Origin: an uncultured Bacteroidales bacterium
GTDB lineage: Bacteria; Bacteroidota; Bacteroidia; Bacteroidales; FEN-979
Length of the DNA stretch: 64,000 bases
Assembly: GCA_903845055.1 (NCBI GenBank)
Contig: CAIMWF010000040.1
Coordinates: 54,508-118,507 of the forward strand
Direction: 5' to 3'
This document shows positions 60,401 to 64,000 of the stretch, one piece after another. Each line of letters starts with the position of its first letter. Position 1 is the first letter of the stretch. A model generated the notes under the pieces. The model saw nothing but the letters and a program-made list of their open reading frames with translations, was not told the origin of the DNA and did no database searches. A program made the position numbers and the translations under genes.

Positions 60401-63400
60401 CCCCCGACCGCCAACTGGTGCAACAATACGACGAACACCTACAACATCACCAGCAGCACCGTACCCACCCCCGACTATTCGTGGACCCGGGCGGCCGTAC
60501 CGGGGATCTCGAATCCGCCGGGAGCCGGCATCGGCGCCACCATCACCGAAACCCTGGTAAACACCACACCCGATCCCGTGGTAGCGACCTACGTGATCAC
60601 ACCCTCCATTAACGGATTCCCGGGAACTCCGGCATTCGTGGCCGTAACCGTAAATCCCACCGCGGTGATCACCAGCCCGGCAACCGCCAACTGGTGCAAC
60701 AGCATACTGAACTCTTATAGTATCACGAGCAGCAGCACCCTCCCGCCGCCGGCCTATACCTGGACCAGGACCGCCGTAGCCGGGATCACCCCGGCAACAG
60801 GCTCAGGGACCGGGACGCCCCTCACCGAGACCCTGGTGAACGGGACGGTCAACCCGGTCGTGGTTTCCTACCTCATCACTCCTTCGGTGAACGGCTGCGA
60901 CGGGACCCCGAAAACCATCTCCGTCACCGTGAATCCGACGGCCGTCATCACCAGTCCGCCCACCGCCAACTGGTGCAACGGCATCCAGGGAACCTACAAC
61001 ATCACCAGCAGCAGCAACGCCCCCACACCCTCCTACTCATGGACAAGGGCTGCCATGCCGGGGATCACGCCGGCGACCGGGGCAGGCGCCTCCGCCACCA
61101 TCCAGGAGACCCTTACCAATGCAACCACCGACCCCATCGTGGTTCATTACCTGGTGACCCCGACGGTGAACAGCTGCACCGGGACCGTTTATGATGTAGC
61201 GGTTACGGTCAACCCGACGGCCGTGATCACCAGCGTCCCCACCGCCAACTGGTGTAACAGCGTCGTGAATACCTATAATGTGACCAGCAGCAGCGCCAAC
61301 CCGCCCCCGGCATATTCATGGACCAGGGCAGCCGTTGCAGGGATTACCCCGGCGACCGGCGCAGGGGCCGGCGCTGCGATCAGCGAAACGCTCATCAATT
61401 CAACCACCGACCCGATCGTGGTGAGTTATGTCATCACCCCCTCGGTGAATGGCTGTACCGGGACTCCAAAGACGATCAACGTTACGGTAAACCCGACTGC
61501 GGTGGTTACCAGCCCGGCGATTGCAAACTGGTGCAACAACACCTCCACCACCTATAACATTACGAGCAGCAGCACCACCCCGCCGCCAGTCTTTACCTGG
61601 ACCCGGGCTGCCGTGGCAGGGATCACACCGGCTACAGGCGCGGGCTCGGGCAACGCCATCACCGAAACACTTACAAATGCCACCACCGACCCGCTCGTGA
61701 TCAGCTACGTGGTCACCCCTACCGTGAACGGCTGCGCCGGAACACCGAAGAACATATCCGTAACGGTCAACCCGACGGCCGTGATCACCAGCCCCGCCAC
61801 CGTGGCATGGTGCAACAATGTCATGAACACCTACAACATCACCAGCAGCAGCACGGCTCCGCCCCCGGGATACAACTGGACCAGGGCCGTGGTGGCCGGC
61901 ATTTCGAATGCAGCAGGCGCAGGTGCAGGTAATTCCATCATCGAAACCCTTGTGAACACGACCACCGGCCCGGTGACGGTGACCTATGTGATCACCCCCA
62001 CGGTGAACGGCTGCACCGGCACAGTGAAAAATGTCGCTGTTACGGTCAACCCCACACCGCACCTGATGAACACGGCGCCGTTGCCCATCTGTTCGGCAGC
62101 CACCTTCAATGCAACGCTGCTACCCGATGTGACCGGCGGCAACTTTACCTGGACCGCCTCCTGTTCCCCCGCTGGTTCAGTCACCGGCTTTACCACACCC
62201 CAGCTTACCGGCACCACCACCATCAACGATGTGCTTACAAACTCCGTCAACATACCGGCAACCGTCACTTACGCAATAACACCCGCCGCAAACGGGTGTC
62301 TCGGGGCCGTGACAAACTATGCGGTCATCGTTTACCCGGTGCCCAACATCTCCTGCCTGGCGGGACAGTCCATATGTTCAGCCACTGCAACAGCCCCGGT
62401 TACCCTGAATTCAACGGTTACCGGCACGGTCTATTCCTGGTCGGCAGCCTGCCCGGTCGGCAGCGTGAATCCCTGCCCGGTAATTCCCGGCATCGCAAAC
62501 CCGATCCCGGCCACCAGTTTCACGAATGTGACCAACGTCCAGCAAACGGTGACCTATACCATCACCTCCGCTTATAACGGATGTCCCGGCACGACCACCA
62601 CCCACGTGGTGACGGTCAATCCAAACGCGACGGTGACCAACTGGCCGCTCGACCAGACCATTTGTTCCGGCGGCTCAAGCATCCAGGTTAATCTTACCTC
62701 GAATGTAACCGGGGCAACCTATGCATGGACCGCTTCGACTATCTCGCCCATTACAGGCTTTACAACGACCGGGAGTGACCACATCCCCATCCAGAACCTC
62801 TTCATCCCTCCCGGCAACACCGGGTTTGTGAACTACCATATCACCCCGATATTCACCAGCGGACCGACCTGCCCCGGGACCTCCGCCGACTACAAGATCA
62901 ACGTCAACCCATTGCCGACCCCGGTCATCAGCGGGAATACCCTTGTTTGTGAATTGCAGCCGAATGTCACCTATACCACCCCATCCGTTCCCGGTCATTC
63001 CTATCTCTGGAACGTAACAGGAGCATCCAGCGTGACCAATGCCACCACCAACACCGTGACGGTGACGTGGGGACCCTACACCGCTTCGCCTGGCACCCTG
63101 TCGGTGACCGAGACGATCGATGCAACCGGGTGCCTGCAAACCACCTCAACCTATTCGGTGACCCTACAGCAAAGGCCCATCCCCTCCCTGACGGGTCCGC
63201 AGACGGTTTGCGACCAGTCCTCGGGCAATGTATACCAGACCGAAGCGGGCATGTCAACCTACACCTGGTCCATCAACGGCGGCAGCATCATGACGGGCGG
63301 CGGAAACGGAAGCCCGACGGCCACCGTCACATGGAACACCCCGGGCACCCAGTGGATCCAGGTCAACTATGTCAACAGCCTCGGATGCCCCGGTTACCCG

Positions 63401-64000
63401 GCCAAACAGATCCCGGTCCTGGTCAATGTGCTGCCGACGGTGACCATCACCGAAGGCACCGGGCCGAACTGCGAAAGCGCCACCCACTCGTACGATGTTC
63501 CTCCCGACCCCCTGTGCTCCTATGCCTGGTCGATCGTACCGGCAGGACGGGGATTCATCTCCCTGGGACAGGGAACGAACAGCATCAATGTCGACTGGCA
63601 GACCGCCGGCGCGGCAACCATCGCGGTCACGGGGACCAACAATTCAACGACCTGCGTTGCATCTTCGACCCACCTGCTGACGATCCACCCGAAACCACTG
63701 CCAACCTTCACGCCCTGTTTCGACCAGATTACGACTTCGGGTGCGAAAAAGTTCATCCTGCGCGGCGCTTCCCCCATTCTTGCCGGCCAGGGCGTATTCT
63801 CGGGTGGCAGGGTGAGTTTTAACGCCCTCACCGGGAACTATGAATTTGATCCTTACGGGGCCGGGATCGGCAGTTACCCGATCACCTACACCTTCACCAA
63901 CAATTACGGATGCGTCAACAGCGCCGGGCCGGTTGCCATCAGCATTGTAAACAGCAGTTTCAGCTGCGGCGGACTCCTTACCGATGTCCGTGACGGCAAA
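54452..64000 (+). CDS. giant secreted PKD-like tandem-repeat protein, C-terminally truncated by the window edge (at least 3183 aa)
   Basis: ATG 54452 (MKKHLYPFIFPCLIFLVFLNVLLVS, signal peptide-like); no stop found when reading the frame to 64000; ends in LLTDVRDGK, the start of a FISUMP domain; absent from the ORF track because no stop is reached. Confidence 0.9.
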   Translation, partial: MKKHLYPFIFPCLIFLVFLNVLLVSTVAKGQANDTTLSAKGLKPVETLTPAETETRGDTVPFVDGVRVEPDPSVNIQPYVETVRPRPATSNYYLGKQLAPVMDTTNFFHYTTPLNLVTACNNSDFSLGNWTNWIGCYGTFSGNPPGQPIVFAPCTTPGFSSTRHVIMPISGWTYDPYIGGTSLSTVFPGETHSARLGDVTGGGHAEQLKYNVTVNSSNYLFVYRWAAVLESYGHTPPMMPRFTLQVQDLAGNPLGDSCGYYEYTAPTCAPPGPGCIVPIDWQYHQYSSSVKLYWHDWTTVALDLTPFQSLGTVQIVFTTRGCSQSAHRGYAYISTYCSSLIVQTSLCIGATQAILTAPPGFATYLWSTGETTPSITILNPLDGDQFWVDVTSNNGCTAHITNVLHFTTPIAAFTHGSACAGMSTSFFDQSTINQNQIVGWDWDFGDASPIDHNKNPTHVFATGNTYNVTLTVHSTEGCTNSVMIPVLVNPFPTVNTVPNQNVCNQDNTNPITFSSSLPGTTYTWTNSNTTIGLAASGIGDLPGFTALNTTTAPVVATISVIPNQNGCIGPPYNFTITVNPFPVLTNGPHAPVCSGAPFNVTLTSGTAGANFTWTAFCTPVGAVTGFTGTQVVKVTVINDILTNVTTDPATVTYHITPFANGCTGIPSDYTVTVYPSVVVTSAATANWCSGVSNTYTSTCSTTTPVPTYTWTRASVPGITPATGAGSGAAITEMLTNSTPDPLIVTYIITPTVGGCTGTPKNVAVTVDPLAIVSSQASVKWCNGMPNTYNITSTSTSPPPAYAWSRAAVAGISPATAAGTTDFITETLVNSTTEPVVVHYLITPSVNGCTGIPFDLSVTVDPTSVVTSPVTANWCNNVANTYNITSSTVSASLTLAWTRAAVAGISNPSNAGTGATITETLVNTTTDPVVVTYMITPTVDNCTGIPLAVNVTVNPTAVITSPATANYCNGVTMTYNITSNSTTPAPNYAWSRAAVAGILNPAGSGVGSAITETLVNTTTDPIVVTYLITPTVNNCDGTVKNVLVTVNPTAVITSAPSANWCNNTPNTYNITSSSIAPPPVFTWSRAAVTGISNLANSGTGNAITETLVNTTPDPVVVSYVITPTVNGCAGTPSTISVTVNPTSVVTSPATANWCNNTMTTYNILSSSSAPLPTFAWSRAVVAGISNVAGSGSGNSISESLNNTTPNPVIVTYLITPNVNGCNGTPFNLLVTVNPTAVITSAATANWCNGALGTYSITSASTTPPPTYAWTRAAVAGITPATGAGTGNSISETLTNATPDPITVSYVITPTVNGCDGTVKTIAVTVNPTVVITSAATANWCSNVVNTYNITSNSTTPPPGYTWTRAAVPGITPATGAGSGNSISETLVNATTDPIAVTYQVIPAVNGCPGTTKTVTVTVNPTAVVTSPALANWCNNTPSTYNITSSSTTPPPVFTWTRGAVAGITPAIGSGTGNSINETLTNGTPNPIVVNYAITPTVNGCAGTVYNVSVTVNPTAVVTSTATANWCNNLSNTYNITSSTTSTTPVYAWSRAAIPGITPATASGSSAAITETLVNSTTDPIVVNYVINLSVNGCPGTQQTVAVTVNPTAVITSPATASWCNNTSNTYNILSSSTTPPPTYAWSRAVVAGISNGANAGAGNFITETLNNTTPNPVAVTYVITPTVNSCAGTTKNVVVTVNPTALITSAATANWCNNVMTTYNILSSSTTPPPTYTWTRAAVTGISNAAGAGAGSSITEALVNTTTDPVAVTYVITPSVNGCIGTIQNVVVTVNPTAVITSPVTANWCNNVSNSYNITSSSSTPPPVFTWTRAAMPGITPATGAGTGITITETLLNATTNAIVVTYVVTPTVNGCAGTSQNVAVTVNPSAIITSPATANWANNVSNTYNITSSTTTPVPVYSWTRAAVAGITPATGAGVGPAITETLDNSTTNPIVVHYIITFTVNGCPGTTFDLAVTVNPTSAITSPPTANWCNNTTNTYNITSSTVPTPDYSWTRAAVPGISNPPGAGIGATITETLVNTTPDPVVATYVITPSINGFPGTPAFVAVTVNPTAVITSPATANWCNSILNSYSITSSSTLPPPAYTWTRTAVAGITPATGSGTGTPLTETLVNGTVNPVVVSYLITPSVNGCDGTPKTISVTVNPTAVITSPPTANWCNGIQGTYNITSSSNAPTPSYSWTRAAMPGITPATGAGASATIQETLTNATTDPIVVHYLVTPTVNSCTGTVYDVAVTVNPTAVITSVPTANWCNSVVNTYNVTSSSANPPPAYSWTRAAVAGITPATGAGAGAAISETLINSTTDPIVVSYVITPSVNGCTGTPKTINVTVNPTAVVTSPAIANWCNNTSTTYNITSSSTTPPPVFTWTRAAVAGITPATGAGSGNAITETLTNATTDPLVISYVVTPTVNGCAGTPKNISVTVNPTAVITSPATVAWCNNVMNTYNITSSSTAPPPGYNWTRAVVAGISNAAGAGAGNSIIETLVNTTTGPVTVTYVITPTVNGCTGTVKNVAVTVNPTPHLMNTAPLPICSAATFNATLLPDVTGGNFTWTASCSPAGSVTGFTTPQLTGTTTINDVLTNSVNIPATVTYAITPAANGCLGAVTNYAVIVYPVPNISCLAGQSICSATATAPVTLNSTVTGTVYSWSAACPVGSVNPCPVIPGIANPIPATSFTNVTNVQQTVTYTITSAYNGCPGTTTTHVVTVNPNATVTNWPLDQTICSGGSSIQVNLTSNVTGATYAWTASTISPITGFTTTGSDHIPIQNLFIPPGNTGFVNYHITPIFTSGPTCPGTSADYKINVNPLPTPVISGNTLVCELQPNVTYTTPSVPGHSYLWNVTGASSVTNATTNTVTVTWGPYTASPGTLSVTETIDATGCLQTTSTYSVTLQQRPIPSLTGPQTVCDQSSGNVYQTEAGMSTYTWSINGGSIMTGGGNGSPTATVTWNTPGTQWIQVNYVNSLGCPGYPAKQIPVLVNVLPTVTITEGTGPNCESATHSYDVPPDPLCSYAWSIVPAGRGFISLGQGTNSINVDWQTAGAATIAVTGTNNSTTCVASSTHLLTIHPKPLPTFTPCFDQITTSGAKKFILRGASPILAGQGVFSGGRVSFNALTGNYEFDPYGAGIGSYPITYTFTNNYGCVNSAGPVAISIVNSSFSCGGLLTDVRDGK
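56480..62060 (+). repeat. 20 tandem 93-aa (279-bp) protein repeats
   Basis: Trp (or Tyr, copy 4) codon of the [NK][WY][CA] motif at 56510, 56789, 57068, 57347, 57626, 57905, 58184, 58463, 58742, 59021, 59300, 59579, 59858, 60137, 60416, 60692, 60971, 61250, 61529, 61808; all spacings 279 except one of 276. Confidence 0.95.

Noticed and set aside
56480-62060. Possible CRISPR array or noncoding satellite
   Set aside because: Period is 279 nt with an open reading frame throughout and no alternating repeat/unique-spacer pattern.
1-64000. tRNA, rRNA or known riboswitch genes
   Set aside because: None recognised by eye on either strand; tRNAscan-SE and Infernal would be needed to exclude them.

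Overview
64-kb chromosomal window from a Bacteroidota-like genome. Support for this: TAnnTTTG -7 boxes, T9SS C-terminal sorting domains, a TonB receptor, DUF5916, UMF1-type MFS and a FISUMP domain. About 38 protein genes are supported. They include an ECF sigma/anti-sigma/DUF4097 module; hydG with two tandem TM1266-family genes; arcC; two EamA transporters; copA; mtaB; and a five-gene cluster pairing a TonB receptor, a lipoprotein and a membrane protein with a TiaS-like 'IGIDDTD' protein. There is also an overlapping mevalonate-pathway operon (fni, HMG-CoA reductase, GYDIA-type GHMP kinase, diphosphomevalonate decarboxylase, mevalonate kinase, UbiA). Further genes are aroC, a DUF349 protein, a patatin/beta-barrel protein, a Cys/Met PLP enzyme, OsmC, a Tricorn-like S41 protease, a GT39-like protein, aspA, and two giant PKD-like/FISUMP surface proteins. 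The second giant (54452 to beyond 64000) is missing from the supplied ORF track because it has no stop in the window. It carries 20 tandem 93-aa repeats at an almost perfect 279-bp period. The most unusual non-coding signal is a set of dispersed heptamer/octamer tandem arrays (GTGACGA, ACGATTT, GGCAATA, CCCCAAAT, AGGTAGCG types). They sit exactly against stop codons at several gene ends, and one appears in frame inside aspA in place of a normally conserved segment. A REPIN-like double palindrome element and a 40-bp hairpin repeat are also present. No rRNA, tRNA or CRISPR was recognised. All family names come from reading motifs by eye; no searches were run.
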